Counted from the stretch's first letter, positions 1-12,996 are shown. The stretch is 64,000 nt of DNA from Morinoia aosen (GCA_030386875.1 CM059558.1:2480001-2544000), one strand, 5' to 3'. Notes: a model not told the origin generated them from the letters alone. Numbers and translations: made by a program.

Positions 1-460
1 TCCGCTACGCCCAATTTCCCGTCTTAGGATCACCAACCTCCTGTTTAGGTGCACCGGTCTCAGGAAGACCTATAACGCGATGCAAAATATTATGTTGTTG
101 GCTAGGGCAACTGAAAGGAAGGAATTTTTGGGCAAATTTGTGTACATTGCTACTGATGATAGTAATTGTTTAATGGTTAATTACGCGATGATATTAAAGG
201 CTGGAGTAAAAACAGTAACGCATTATAATAGATATACAAAGTGACATTAGCAACAACAACAACAACAAAACAGTCAAGACATCAACATTCCACACAACGG
301 AACACAAGTCAACACGAAAGCTTCCTTCCATTCAATAACAACACAGATGAACACACAGCCAACTCACTCACTCTGAAAAATATTAGAGTTGCTCTCGTGG
401 TTTTTTGTCAGTTAACTGACCAAATTTTGTTGTAATTAAGTGACAATAAAAAATTTATAT
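1..460 (+). repeat. Duplicated segment, left copy
   Basis: This stretch is closely similar to 13488-14345. The shared blocks begin with CCGCTACGCCCAATTTCC, continue through TCTTAGGATCACCAACCTCC, and end in a (CAA)n-rich part followed by an ACACAGCCAACTCACTCACT block. The right copy has about 390 bp extra after the first 25 bp. No coding capacity is convincing. It may be the end of a longer mobile element cut by the window edge. Confidence 0.75.
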
Positions 461-2024
461 CTCTAGAATTGAAATATTTTAAATGTGTTATACTCAGTTT
501 TAAACGCTGTAAAAAACACTATAAAAAATACTATAACGCTAAAATAAAAACACTATAACACCAATAGTGAAATCTGAAATGTGTTTTACATAGTTATTTT
601 TAATAAATAAAGTTTTAAATAATCACTGAGTACATTAAAAACCCCTAATTTTTGTCTGATGAATGAAAATCCAGTTTTCTTACCTATTGTCAAATGATGC
701 TTTTGTTACAGTATGAATTATTAAATCGTACAATTTGTTTATAATTCTGCATCCAAACTTGGCGGTGAAGTAGAAGAAAGGTTACAGCGATGGTGTTGGA
801 AAACTGAGGGACTTTCACTTAGTCACGTGTGTGCATCTCTCAGACGGCGTTTGCATAAATTTATCAAAAGTTAGATGTTTACACACAAAGTTGCGTTCAT
901 TGCAGGCATTCATGTTACATTACGTTACAAATGTGGTGATAGTCTCCTTTGGTTGGTCGAAATATTATCGGAGTGGTCAACTTTCACTGAGGGAATATCG
1001 ATAGTTTACTTCTCATCAATTACTGTGTAATAAAACGCCAGGTGCCTCCTTCAATTGTTAATACATGTATTTATATGTTTTTAGTGCGTAATTTCTCTTT
1101 TGTAATTACAATGAGAATGTCAATGAACGCATTACTTGGATGATCCAACTCTTTTTCACGCTCCTAAAGGGTGCTTAATGACCGTATCTGCGATACGGAT
1201 TCCTCTAGGGCACATGTGAAAAAATATTTTAATCACAGGTACAACTAGGAAATGTATATATCTAGCGTCATCCACATCTGCAAGCTTAATTTTAGAAAAA
1301 TTTTGAATCCCACCATTATTGACGGCTGTGTTTTCTAGTGTATATTATTCCTCTGGTAAGCACAGTCTTATTACCTTAAATTATATTTTTTTGCTCCATT
1401 TTCTTTCACAAAATTGATCCATCAATTCCCACATTGCCGAATCGAAAGTCTTAGACACAAGGTATGTGCAATGAAGCAGAGTATTAGCACGGAATTTGAC
1501 ACATCTCTAATAACTATAACTGAAACAGTTCGTACCAAGACCAGTAAACGTTGGCTTCCTGAAGACAGAGGTAATGAGCCTGGAGGTGGACGTTGTCACG
1601 AGTATATCTAATGACGGAATTTGCCCATTTAGCTCTACTTTAATTCTAAATTTTATATAGGACGAGATTGCTCTATTTCTACAGTAAATGTAATATTTGG
1701 AGGATATGTATCGATATATTCGTTAAAACAAGCAGCTCCATGTTCCGAGCGACACGAAACAAACGCATTATCCAGATATATACGCTGCATATCAACACAT
1801 CGCTCTTACATCCGTGGGTCATCGCCAATACGGAAGCGGTCTCTGCAGGCCAGGCATGATCTCAAACAAAGCAAATGCTTACGTAAATAAAGCCTGTGTG
1901 TCGAGTACTATGCACACGCCGTGTTTGCAGAATGTCTTTTGTAACCGTAAATTGTAATAAAGAGCTTAGAACTATCATTAGTTTCTGATTATTCCAATTT
2001 TATTCAGCGTATTGTTCGTATTGC
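461..2024. other. AT-rich intergenic stretch
   Basis: I see no gene, array or inverted repeat here. The short open frames at 1414-1611 and 1668-1859 have no recognisable composition or motif and are probably chance. Confidence 0.5.
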
Positions 2025-3170
2025 CTGCGGTTATGTGAAGCTTTTTTGTTTATTGAACGCATTAGTTGCGCAGAGAGCTCTGGTGGGCTAGAAAGAACTA
2101 GGGAGGGTTGGTAGAAGCGTGTCTATTGTAGCGTAAATCAGCTTGTTTATATTAGGATAAATCAACATGTCTACTGTAGCACAAATCAACATGTCTACTG
2201 TAGCACAAATCAGCATGTCTACTGTAGCAAAAATCAACATGTCTACTGTAGCACAAATCAACATGTCTACTGTAGCACAAATCAACATGTCTACTGTAGC
2301 ACAAATGAACAAGTCTACTGTAGCACAAATCAACATGTCTACTGTAGCACTAATCAACATGTCTACTGTAGCACAAATCAACATGTCTACTGTAGTACAA
2401 ATCAACATGTCTACTGTAGCACAAATCAACATGTCTACTGTAGCACAAATCAGCATGTCTACTGTAGCACAAATGAACAAGTCTACTGTAGCACTAATCA
2501 ACATGTCTACTGTAGCACAAATCGACATGTCTACTGTAGCACAAATCAACATGTCTACTGTAGCACAAATCAACATGTCAACTGTAGCACAAATCAACAT
2601 GTCTACTGTAGCACAAATCAACATGTCTACTGTAGCACAAATCAACAAGTCTACTGTAGCACTAATCAACATGTCTACAGTAGCACAAATCAACATGCCT
2701 ACTGTAGCACAAATCAACATGTCTACTGTAGCACAAATCAACATGTCTACAGTAGCACAAATCAACAAGTCTACAGTAGCACAAATCAACATGTCTACAG
2801 TAGCACAAATCAACATGTCTACTGTAGCACAAATCAACATGTCTACAGTAGCACAAATCAACAAGTCTACAGTAGCACAAATCAACATGTCTACAGTAGC
2901 ACAAATCAACATATCTACAGTAGCACAAAGCAGCATGTCTACAGTAGCACAAATCAACATGCCTGCAGAATTTCACATCTACAAAACAATCCAACACAAC
3001 CAAAGCTCGCCCACAATTCCCCCACCGCAGGGATGCTCTGAGAGACGCCCACACTTGGACGTTGGCGCGTTTCTCCGGCATAGGTTCCGTTGAGAAAGTG
3101 GCCTTTGATGGCTCCAAAAGTTAATTCGTTGTTTCTGAGTGTAAATGATAATCCCCAAATTAACTGCACG
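2025..3170 (+). repeat. Repeat unit carrying the 24-bp minisatellite, copy 1
   Basis: The left flank (AAGCTTTTTTGTTTATTGAACG, about 2038-2060) recurs inverted near 9045-9090. The right flank after the array (about 2960-3075, from AACATGCCTGCAGAA) recurs directly at 15142-15255. The unit therefore exists at three loci in the window with different array lengths. Further sequence at about 3435-3560 is also related, inverted, to 9110-9250. Confidence 0.75.
2161..2968 (+). repeat. 24-bp minisatellite, about 34 copies
   Basis: The unit is ATCAACATGTCTACTGTAG plus CACAA. Variants (AACAAG for AACATG, CTAATC for CAAATC, ACAGTAG for ACTGTAG) are clustered, suggesting local amplification of groups of units. 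Because 24 is a multiple of three, every unit reads as INMSTVAQ on the plus strand and stays open on both strands. The long open frames here are a by-product of the period and not evidence of a protein. Confidence 0.95.
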
Positions 3171-4135
3171 ACGTTAACTGTTCTAAAATATCTAGTGTCC
3201 TAAATTATAACAAATGAATTTATATCAGTTGCAATGAAGCATGGAAATTAATTTTCGAATTCTCAGTGTGTACTTGATTACCAATTTGTTTCCCGAAATT
3301 TGCCTTTATTTTCGTTTAAAACAGTTTTTCATACAAGTATGTTGGTATATTCAAAATTTGTTTTTTACGGTAACTGCAATATTTAAAAAACGTAACATTT
3401 TCACCATATATGTTTCTATGGAATAGAAATATTTTTCACGTTGGAGCCCCATCGACGTATTGAGTGTTTTTTTTTGCTGTGGCCACTAGCGTTACTTCTG
3501 TGTATGATCTAATGCATTGCTATTTATTGAATTGTCATTACTGGTTGTCCACGTACTAGGTAACGATTTCACACTTATTCTCAAAACCATACTGATGATT
3601 AGAAAAATGAAATACCTACAATAATTGTAATGCAAAGTTCAGTTTAGGCTTCCATTTCGATTTTCCTGTCTTTCCAAGAGCCGTTCAATAATTTCGCTCG
3701 CTGTCGACATCACAGAACGATACGCTGCCTAACCTAAACCTACCCACCCAAAACTTGGCCAGGCTATGACCGGTCCCCTGAACTACAACTTCTAACTTGC
3801 ATTGTATGGTCGCTAGTATATTTTACCACATTAATTTATGAGTACTAAGTTCTAGCCCAGTGGCAGATTAGGTTCTATTTTCAATAATTACCGTGAAAAC
3901 AAATACGAACAATTGACTGAATAATACTGATCGCAAAAATAGAAAAGTTAACACTGATGGTAGTGAAATAAAATAAGTTCTTCTAATAAATAAGTAAAAT
4001 AAACTACTTTAGCTGGTCACAAGGTTGAAAAACACTTGGGATTTGTTGAGGCCATCACACATATGTATTTTAAGTTTTTGTAGCTTGTAACATGTCAATG
4101 GCATTAAAGTAAACCACTTTTCTGCAAGCACTCTC
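3171..4135. other. Intergenic stretch
   Basis: No gene seen. The part at 3435-3560 is related in inverse orientation to 9110-9250 and belongs to the repeat unit described at 2025. The rest is low-complexity AT-rich sequence. Confidence 0.5.
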
Positions 4136-4139
4136 CATC

Positions 4140-4460
4140 ACATATTAGTATTTAATGAGTTATAGCGGTAGGTTAGTTACCGAAATACAATCCTTTCAAG
4201 TCGGAAAAATAGTTGCGTTTTCTTTCAGTGAAATTTTTAAAAGGTAGACTCCGATAGAGTCTCTGTTCCGACAGCTCAAATGCGCTCGAGTGGTCGTTTG
4301 GGTGCGTGATATTGGGTTGGGTTAGGTTGGATTAGTTGAGTTACGTTACGTCCTTGCTATAACTCGTTAAATAACATCTGCGACGAAAAAGCATGGAAGA
4401 AAAGTTGTTTATTCAGATTTCATTAGCTTTGGAAAAAAAATTGAAAATCGAATAGTTTGC
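4140..4460. mobile_element. Foldback MITE, degenerate copy
   Basis: The inner inverted repeat TTTAATGAGTTATAGCGG (about 4150-4170) is answered by GCTATAACTCGTTAAATA (about 4356-4375). The right arm continues with TTGTTTATTCAGATTTCATT and a tail resembling the right end of the element at 50610-50975. The left outer arm is poorly preserved. Non-coding; probably a non-autonomous DNA element. Confidence 0.55.
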
Positions 4461-4686
4461 TGTCCTCAACTATACCGAACATTCAAAAAAATGAATTAAT
4501 GCAATAATTATTCATGAACTATACAATAAAAGTTACATTACGAAAGAACAAATTTATTTTCTTCCATTTGTAGAAATAAACAAGTAATTTATATTCTTTT
4601 TGTTTCTAGGAATCGGGTGTTGATCAAATTTGTTTAATTCATCATATAAATTGTTCACACTAATTACTTTTTGTAACTGTGTAGTG

Positions 4687-6562
4687 GGCAGCTGCCACTA
4701 GTTACTGCGTCTGCAGGTGTTGTCTGCCACTAGTTACTGCGTCTGCAGGTGTCGTTGTCTGCCACTAGTTACTGCGTCTGCAGCTGTTGTTGTCTGCCAC
4801 TAGTTACTGCGTCTGCAGGTGTTGTCTGCCACTAGTTACTGCGTCTGCAGGTGTTGTCTGCCACTAGCTACTGCGTCTGCAGGTGTTGTCTGCCACTAGT
4901 TACTGCGGCTGCAGGTGTTGTGTGCCACTAATTACTGCGTCTGCAGGTGTTGTTGTCTGCCACTAGTTACTGCGTCTGCAGGTGTTGTGTGCCACTAATT
5001 ACTGCGTCTGCAGGTGTTGTTGTCTGCCACTAGTTACTGCGTCTGCAGGTGTTTTTGTCTGTCACTAGTTACTGCGTCTGCAGGTGTTGTTGTCTGCCAC
5101 TAGTTACTGCGTCTGCAGGTGTTGTCTGCCACTAGTTACTGCGTCTGCAGATGTTGTTGTCTGCCACTAGCTACTGCGTCTGCAGGTGTTGTTGTCTGCC
5201 ACTAGCTACTGCGTCTGCAGGTGTTGTCTGCCACTAGCTACTGCGTCTGCAGGTGTTGTCTGCCACTAGCTACTGCGTCTGCAGGTGTTGTCTGCCACTA
5301 GTTACTGCGTCTGCAGGTGTTGTTGTCTGCCACTAGCTACTGCGTCTGCAGGTGTTGTCTGCCACTAGTTACTGCGTCTGCAGGTGTTGTTGTCTGCCAC
5401 TAGTTACTGCGTCTGCAGGTGTTGTTGTCTGCCACTAGTTACTGCGTCTGTAGGTGTTGTCTGCCACTAGTTACTGCGTCTGCAGGTGTTGTTGTCTGCC
5501 ACTAGTTACTGCGTCTGCAGGTGTTGTTGTCTGCCACTAGTTACTGCGTCTGCAGGTGTTGTTGTCTGCCACTAGTTACTGCGTCTGCAAGTAATGTCTG
5601 CCATTAGTTACTGCGTCTGCAGGTGTTGTTGTCTGCCACTAGTTACTGCGTCTGTAGGTATTGTTGTCTGCCACTAGTTACTGCGTCTGCAGGTGTAGTT
5701 GTCTGCCACTAGTTACTGCGTCTGCAGGTGTTGTTGTCTGCCACTAGTTACTGCGTCTGCAGGTGTTGTCTGCCACTAGTTACTGCGTCTGCAGGTGTTG
5801 TTGTCTGCCACTAGTTACTGCGTCTGCAGGTGTTGTCTGCCACTAGTTACTGCGTCTGCAGGTGTTGTTGTCTGCCACTAGCTACTGCGTCTGCAGGTGT
5901 TGTCTGCCACTAGTTACTGCGTCTGCAGGCGTTGTCTGCCACTAGTTACTGCGTCTGCAGGTGTTGTTGTCTGCCACTAGTTACTGCGTCTGCAGGTGTT
6001 TTTGTCTGCCACTAGTTACTGCGTCTGCAGGTGTTGTCTGCCACTAGTTGCTGCATCTTCAGGTGTTGTCTGCCACTAGTTACTGCGTCTGCAGGTGTTG
6101 TTGTCTGCCACTAGTTACTGCGTCTGCAGGTGTTGTCTGCCACTAGTTACTGCGTCTGCAGGTGTTGTTGTGTGCCACTAGTTACCGCGTCTGCAGGTGT
6201 TGTCTGCCACTAGTTACTGCGTCTGCAGGTGTTGTCTGCCACTAGTTACTGCGTCTGCAGGTGTTGTTGTCTGCCACTAGTTACTGCGTCTGCAGGTGTT
6301 GTTGTCTGCCACTAGTTACTGCGTCTGCAGGTGTTGTCTGCCACTAGTTACTGCATCTGCAGGTGTTATCTGCCACTAGTGACAGCGTCTGCAGGTGTTG
6401 CCTGCCACTAGTTACTGCGCCTGCAGGTGTTGCCTGCCATTAGTTACTGCGTCTGCAGGTGTTGCCTGTCACTAGTTACTGCGTCTGCAAGTGTTGCCTG
6501 CCACCAGTTACTGCGTCTGCAGGTGTTGCCTGCCACTAGTTACAGCATCTGCAGGTGTTGTG
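4687..6562 (+). repeat. 32/35-bp minisatellite, about 56 copies
   Basis: The core is CTGCCACTAGTTACTGCG followed by TCTGCAGGTGTTGT. Units are 32 bp, or 35 bp when one GTT is duplicated, and the two lengths are interspersed. Variants include AGCTACTGCG and, at the 3' end, GTTGCCTG. The array runs directly into a conserved tail starting TGTTCACGGCACCTGT. The same array type, inverted, lies at 8046-8140 and 11955-12996. Confidence 0.95.
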
Positions 6563-6910
6563 TTCACGGCACCTGTACTACGGTCAACCAACAGTATCCC
6601 CACCACCATCAGCTAACATGTCACATTATATACCTACGGCTAGTGACCCAGAGATGTTCACTAATTTTTGCAGGAAAGCCACTTCCGTTAAACGCATTGA
6701 TTGAGGGAGCAGCAGCTACTGCAAGTTAGCTTATTTTATATAAATTATTCAATAATTAATTATTTGATGTATTTTTCGAGAGCTGAGCAATGAATAAAAC
6801 TGGGCAAGCGATGCAATTTTGAATAATCAGGCAGTAAGCTGCATAGGAACATGGCGGCGTGGTAGCAGACACTGACAAACGGTTTGTGTTTAGTAAGTCG
6901 AGTTCTCACC
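6563..6910 (+). repeat. Conserved tail of the 32-bp-minisatellite element, copy 1
   Basis: This tail (TCCCCACCACCATCAGC, then a CTACGGCTA block, then CATGGCGGCGTGGTAGCAGA near 6850) follows the array. It recurs inverted at about 7850-8045 and 11750-11954, and direct at 14395-14530, 14560-14770 and 15575-15725. Presence with and without an array shows a dispersed element whose internal minisatellite expands and contracts. No coding capacity seen. Confidence 0.7.
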
Positions 6911-7036
6911 TATCGCCTAACTCAAGTCACCAGGTTTCTATAGAGGATCTTAACTTTGATCATAGATGATCATGGTAAATGAACCAACCGTCCAATTCCG
7001 TTTACAGACCTGCATCTGAAGGAGCCGCTGCAGGCT

Positions 7037-7135
7037 CTAAAGTTAGTATAACTACACAAAATAGCGTCACTAAAGTTAGTATAACTACACAAAATAGCGT
7101 CACTAAAGTTAGTATAACTACACAAAATAGCGTCA
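7037..7135 (+). repeat. 33-bp tandem repeat, 3 perfect copies
   Basis: The unit begins CTAAAGTTAGTATAACTACA and ends AAAATAGCGTCA. The three copies are identical, so the duplication is recent. Confidence 0.95.
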
Positions 7136-7849
7136 AATAACCCCTCTAGAATTTGCGGTGGTCCAGCTCAATTTTGGAGTATGAATTCGACAACTGGATA
7201 TACTTCTTTCATGTGAATGTAAAACATCGCCGTAGTTGAAAATTCAGTCTATTACAAGTTTTATGAAATTGTTACTCGGTTTCATTTTCTATCATATTTC
7301 ATAATTATTTCACACAAATCGTTTCAAAAATTTTACATTTCATGCCTAACTAAATTATTTTAAAATTGAGCCACCAAAATTCATATGGAGTAGGTCTTCA
7401 CTAATGTTTTATTATATCCATTCAACATCAACACGACATCAGTGGAATTGAAACCTATAGTAACTCAACACTAAAATAATATAGTAAACCATGAGCAGCG
7501 GAAAAAAGGTTTCTAAAATTTTATGTGAATTAATGCTAAAATTCGATGAAAATTGCAAACAAAGCTTAATATATTGGAACTTGTTATACATCGAATTTTT
7601 AATTCTGCTGATGTTTTGCAATAACATGTCCAATATTTCCACCTGTCAAATTCACATAGATAAATTTACGGGGACGAAACCAATTATCTATTCACCCATG
7701 AAATGTGCCCAGCTCGGACACTAAATATCTTTACCGACAATTGTCTCTCCTTACAGCGTATCGCATAGCGTGGGGAAAGGTGGGATAGTTGATGTTTTCT
7801 ATACATACGACGAGGTACGAGGTGCATGAGAGCTGTTTGGTTGAGTAAG
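7136..7849. other. AT-rich intergenic stretch
   Basis: No gene seen. Overlapping open frames at 7439-7724 on both strands are low-complexity and unsupported. Sequence near 7430-7470 weakly resembles the right flank of the 17-bp array (11340-11420). Confidence 0.45.
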
Positions 7850-8140
7850 GCTATTGGTTGAGCTGTTTGACTTCCTGAACACCAACCTGTGATTAGTTTC
7901 TGCCAGCACGCCGCCATTTTCCTGCACATCTTACTGCCTGAATGTTCCAAATTTCATCGCTTAGCCATGATAAATAAGACGTTTGGGCCGGAGATGGTGG
8001 GGATAATTGTTGGCTGACATCTATGGTACAGCTGACGTGAACACAACACCTGCAGACGCAGTAACTAGTGGCAGACAACACCTGCAGACGCAGTAACTAG
8101 TGGCAGACAACACCTGCAGACGCAGTAGCTAGTGGCAGAT
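7850..8140 (-). repeat. Inverted copy of the 32-bp-minisatellite element with 3 units
   Basis: On the minus strand three 32-bp units (8046-8140) are followed by the same tail as at 6563-6910, including the CCCCACCATCTCCGG and ATGGCGGCGTGCTGGCAGAA blocks. The array length is 3 units against about 56 at the sister locus, only 1.5 kb away and in opposite orientation. Confidence 0.8.
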
Positions 8141-8780
8141 TGTTATGGTAGTTTTCATTGCACAAATGCCACTCTATTGTAATTTACAATGACCTTCTCT
8201 TGATAATCGTACTTAAGTCGCATTATTGTCAAAGCTCTCCGTAAATTATCTCAATGTGATGTATCGTATATCGGTATTGATGTTCATTCAACCGCATTAT
8301 ATTCATTTAGGGATTATATGACTGTCATACGCCCAATATTTGGGCAAAACAATGTTGCTATTTCATATAAATCCATTATCTATAAAATCTCATCATGGTC
8401 ATGTAATTATCTTCTATAAGCGTGAAGCCAGACCCGTATATTCTAGGTTAAGCATTCAATATCATTTGTAAACAGTCTCATCATCTCATCTATTCATCCT
8501 AACTTACAAAGGAAAATAAATACAAAAGTTCCTGAGTATCAAGTAATAACGCAGACATTCACAAACCACTCAGCTTCCGAGAGAGACACTTTATTAGACG
8601 CGTAGCAAATTTGTAAACTTCACTGCGGAACCCAGATGTAGGCGTCGGCCATGTATGAGGGTGGGTTGCTCACTTCACAATCCACTTTATGAGGATCAAT
8701 TGGAGCAAGATGGATCTCCAAATATTTTGGGGTAAATTGCTAATTTTGTCACTCTCTAATTCATTTTATAGCCAAGCGGA
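8141..8780. other. Intergenic stretch
   Basis: I see nothing recognisable here. Confidence 0.45.
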
Positions 8781-8823
8781 TTCATGGCCAGATTGATGGA
8801 TAATTTTGCTGTTGTGATCTCCT

Positions 8824-9005
8824 ATAGACATGCTGATTTATGCTACAATAGCTATGCTTATTTATGCTACAATAGCCAAACATTGATATGCTACAAAAGA
8901 CATGCTGATTCATGCTACAATAGACATGCTGATATATGCTACAATAGACATGCTGATTTATGCTACAATAGACATGCTGATTCATGCTACAATAGACATG
9001 CTGAT
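8824..9005 (-). repeat. 24-bp minisatellite, inverted copy, about 7 units
   Basis: The plus-strand unit is GACATGCTGATTTATGCT plus ACAATA, the reverse complement of a variant of the unit at 2161-2968. The flank at 9010-9260 is related, inverted, to the left flank and distal flank of copy 1, so this is the same parent unit in opposite orientation. Confidence 0.85.
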
Positions 9006-9544
9006 ATCAATACTTGCCATTTACGTCTAGCGCACCAACAGCATGCCATGTCACCCATGCGCTCGTTAAATAAAAAAGCTTTTTTTAACTGCATACAACA
9101 ACAACTATAGGCTGAAATAGCAATGCATCAGATCATATAGAAAATAACGATAGGGGCAACAGGAAACAACACTCAATACATCGATGGGGCTCACAAAAAG
9201 TAACATAATCAGCGTGAAACATATTTTCTACTCCATGCGAACGCTAACAAACATTACATTCTCGTAATATTATAGTTACCGTGATGAATTTTCCTACATT
9301 ATTCTTTTAGAAGAAGTAGCAAGAGGGTTCGTGCGATAACTGCAGCCGGCACACTCTGCAACACGAACATGTCAGGCTCTCGTGGTAGTTCCCGGCAGAT
9401 GTTGTCGCACGGACCGTCCTCTTGCTGCTCCTTGTCACTCAGCCTTATGACCCCGTGATGAAACATGCTATCTTCAAATGAAATTAGACGATATTAATGT
9501 GGTAGTCACTCTTTCGAACCCATTTTTTCAACGCATTGTGTAAT
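9006..9544. other. Flank of the inverted 24-bp unit and intergenic sequence
   Basis: The part up to about 9260 is the inverted counterpart of sequence near 2040-2100 and 3435-3560. From 9260 to 9544 I see no feature. Confidence 0.5.
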
Positions 9545-11240
9545 TATAAACCAGCACCGGACCTACACCAGCACCGTACCTACACCAGCACCGTACCTAC
9601 ACCAGCACCGTACCTACACCAGCACCGTACCTACACCAGCACCGTACCTACACCACCACCGTACCCACACCAGCACCGTACCTACACCAGCACCGTACCT
9701 ACACCAGCACCGTACCTACACCACCACCGTACCCACACCAGCACCGTACCTACACCAGCACCGTACCTACACCAGCACCGTACCTACACCACCACCGTAC
9801 CACACCAGCACCGTACCTACACCAGCACCGTACCTACACCAGCACCGTACCTACACCACCACCGTACCACACCAGCACCGTATCTACACCAGCACCGTAC
9901 CTACACAAGCACCGTACCTACACCAGCACCGTACCTACACCAGCACCGTACCACACCAGCACCGTACCTACACCAGCACCGTACCTACACCAGCACCGTA
10001 CCTACACCAGCACCGTACCTACACCAGCACCGTACCTACACCAGCACCGTACCACACCAGCACCGTACCTACACCACCACCGTACCCACACCAGCACCGT
10101 ACCTACACCAGCACCGTACCTACATCAGCACCGTACCTACACCAGCACCGTACCTACACCAGCACCGTACCTACACCAGCACCGTTCCTACACCAGCACC
10201 GTACCTACACCAGCACCGTACCTACACCAGCACCGTACCTACACCAGCACCGTACCTACACCAGCACCGTACCTACACCAGCACCGTACCTACACCAGCA
10301 CCGTACCTACACCAGCACCGTACCTACACCAGCACCCTCCCTACACCAGCACCGTACCTACACCAGCACCGTCCCTACACCAGCACCCTCCCTACACCAG
10401 CACCCTCCCTACACCAGCACCGTACCTACACCAGCACCGTACCTACACCAGCACCCTCCCTACACCAGCACCGTCCCTACACCAGCACCGTACCTACACC
10501 AGCACCCTCCCTACACCAGCACCGTACCTACACCAGCACCCTCCCTACACCAGCACCGTACCTACACCAGCACCCTCCCTACACCAGCACCGTACCTACA
10601 CCAGCACCCTCCCTACACCAGCACCGTACCTACACCAGCACCCTCCCTACACCAGCACCGTACCTACACCAGCACCCTCCCTACACCAGCACCGTACCTA
10701 CACCAGCACCCTCCCTACACCAGCACCGTACCTACACCAGCACCCTCCCTACACCAGCACCGTACCTACACCAGCACCGTACCTACACCAGCACCGTACC
10801 TACACCAGCACCGTACCTACACCAGCACCGTACCTACACCAGCACCCTCCCTACACCAGCACCGTACCTACACCAGCACCGTACCTACACCAGCACCCTC
10901 CCTACACCAGCACCGTACCTACACCAGCACCGTACCTACACCAGCACCCTCCCTACACCAGCACCGTACCTACACCAGCACCGTACCTACACCAGCACCG
11001 TACCTACACCAGCACCGTACCTACACCAGCACCCTCCCTACACCAGCACCGTACCTACACCAGCACCGTACCTACACCAGCACCCTCCCTACACCAGCAC
11101 CGTACCTACACCAGCACCGTACCTACACCAGCACCGTACCTACACCAGCACCCTCCCTACACCAGCACCGTACCTACACCAGCACCGTACCTACACCAGC
11201 ACCCTCCCTACACCAGCACCGTACCTACACCAGCACCATA
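9545..11240 (+). repeat. 17-bp minisatellite, about 100 copies, with higher-order structure
   Basis: The unit is CCGTACCTACACCAGCA (type A). Type B has CCCTCCC in place of CCGTACC. The first third contains CACCACCGTACCCACACC variants spaced every few units. From about 10490 to 10760 A and B alternate as a 34-bp dimer, and from about 10850 an AAB trimer of 51 bp dominates. A 570-codon open frame crosses the array only because the units contain no stop in any frame. It is not a credible protein. Confidence 0.95.
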
Positions 11241-11749
11241 ACAACTGATGTCTTAACATAATAAGAAGAAAACGAACTAACGGTAATGTATTGATTTCGA
11301 CCCACTATGAAAATTTAAAAACGAGAATAATGCCAGTAGTGCAACAATAGGGGTTAACATATTTATTTCAATGGAATTAAAACTTAGAGTTGAAAATTCC
11401 TTGATTGTTATTTTGATGAATAAATAATAAAATAATTTAGTCAGCCATTAAAATTTTGATATTTTCCCACAGATTTCGTGGGTATTGATATTAAAATGGG
11501 ATGAAAAATGTTACCAGAATAAATTTTTAGGGATTCTACGAAGAAGAAATTTTCTAATTTTCAGTTTTCTATATCAACCATGCATTTATTTCCAGCTATC
11601 AAATTTATATTTAACAAATTCATATACAACAAAACAAGTTGCTGTCGAAGGCCAAGGTCGGAAACCACTTGTTTGTCATACAGTTTTGCAGCCTTCGGAG
11701 GCATATTGGAGTGTAACAATAACATCTTAAGGAGTATAGGTGAGTGTAT
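11241..11749. other. Right flank of the 17-bp array
   Basis: Sequence just after the array (CGGTAATGTATTGAT near 11280) recurs after the single unit at about 16360. The remainder is AT-rich with no supported gene. Confidence 0.5.
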
Positions 11750-11954
11750 TGGGGAGCCTGCTAGAGAAAGGTCGTTGCTTTGGCTACATGACGTCCCGAA
11801 TACAAAGCTGGGGTCGGTCTCTGCCAGCGCGCCGCCGTGTTCTGTGCAGCTGCTGCCTAGATGTGCCACATGCAGCGTTTGGCCGTAGGCAGTGAGACGT
11901 GTGAGCTGATGGTTTGTCTACATGTTAGTTGCCTGTGATACTATTGCTGCGAAC
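11750..11954 (-). repeat. Tail of the 32-bp-minisatellite element, inverted copy
   Basis: On the minus strand this resembles 6563-6910 and 7850-8045, with the CGGCGCGCTGGCAGAGACC and ACGGCCAAACGCTGCA blocks. It borders the inverted array at 11955. Confidence 0.6.
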
Positions 11955-12996
11955 ACAACACCTGCAGACGCTGTAACTAGTGGCAGACAACACCTGCAGA
12001 CGCTGTAACTAGTGGCAGACAACACCTGCAGACGCTGTAACTAGTGGCAGACAACACCTGCAGACGCTGTAACTAGTGGCCGACAACACCTGCAGACGCT
12101 GTAACTAGTGGCAGACAACACCTGCAGACGCTGTAACTAGTGGCAGACAACACCTGCAGACGCTGTAACTAGTGGCAGACAACACCTGCAGACGCAGTAA
12201 CTAGTGGCAGACAGCACCTGCAGACGCTGCAACTAGTGGCAGACAACACCTGCAGACGCTGTAACTAGTGGCAGACAACACCTGCAGACGCAGTAAATAG
12301 TGGCAGACAACACCTGCAGACGCTGTAACTAGTGGCAGACAACACCTGCAGACGCTGTAACTAGTGGCAGACAACACCTACAGACGCTGTAACTAGTAGC
12401 AGACAACAACACCTGCAGACGCAGTAACTAGTGGCAGACAACAACACCTGCAGATGCAATAACTAGTGGCAGACAACAACACCTGCAGATGCAGTAACTA
12501 GTGGCAGACAACAACACCTGCAGACGCAGTAACTAGTGGCAGACAACAACACCTGCAGACGCAATAACTAGTGGCATACAACACCTACAGACGCAGTAAC
12601 TAGTGGCAGCCAACAACACCTGCAGACGCAGTAACTAGTGGCCGATAACAACACCTGCAGACGCAGTAACTAGTGGCTGACAACAACACCTGCAGACGCA
12701 GTAACTAGTGGCAGATAACAGCACCTGCAGACGCAGTAACTAATGGCAGATAACAACACCTGCAGACGCAGTAATTAGTGGCAGACAACAACACCTGCAG
12801 ACGCAGTAACTAGTGGCAGACAACACCTGCAGACGCAGTAACTAGTGGCAGACAACACCTGCAGACGCAGTAACTAGTGGCAGACAACAACACCTGCAGA
12901 CGCAGTAACTAGTGGCAGACAACACCTGCAGACGCAGTAACTAGTGGCAGACAACAACACCTGCAGACGCAGTAACTAGTGGCAGACAACAACACC
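11955..12996 (-). repeat. 32/35-bp minisatellite, inverted, about 31 copies
   Basis: The plus-strand unit is ACACCTGCAGACGCTGTAAC followed by TAGTGGCAGACA. The array has two domains. Units up to about 12400 mostly carry GACGCTGTAACT and are 32 bp long. Later units mostly carry GACGCAGTAACT, and many have the extra AAC that makes 35 bp. This marks two separate amplification events. Confidence 0.95.

Noticed and set aside
2088..3117. Long open frames on both strands (up to 308 codons) with 8-residue repeats
   Set aside because: They arise because a 24-bp unit keeps phase on every frame. Copies with other unit numbers and no conserved start or end argue against a protein.
4310..4345. Telomere-like GGTTAGG strings
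   Set aside because: Only a few imperfect copies (GGGTTGGGTTAGGTTGG) inside a MITE, not a telomeric array.
4687..6562. CRISPR-like array
   Set aside because: The units are contiguous with no unique spacers, the DNA is eukaryotic, and there are no cas genes.
9536..11248. 570-codon proline/histidine/threonine-rich open frame
   Set aside because: It lies entirely within the 17-bp minisatellite, whose units lack stop codons in all frames. There is no signal peptide or conserved flank.
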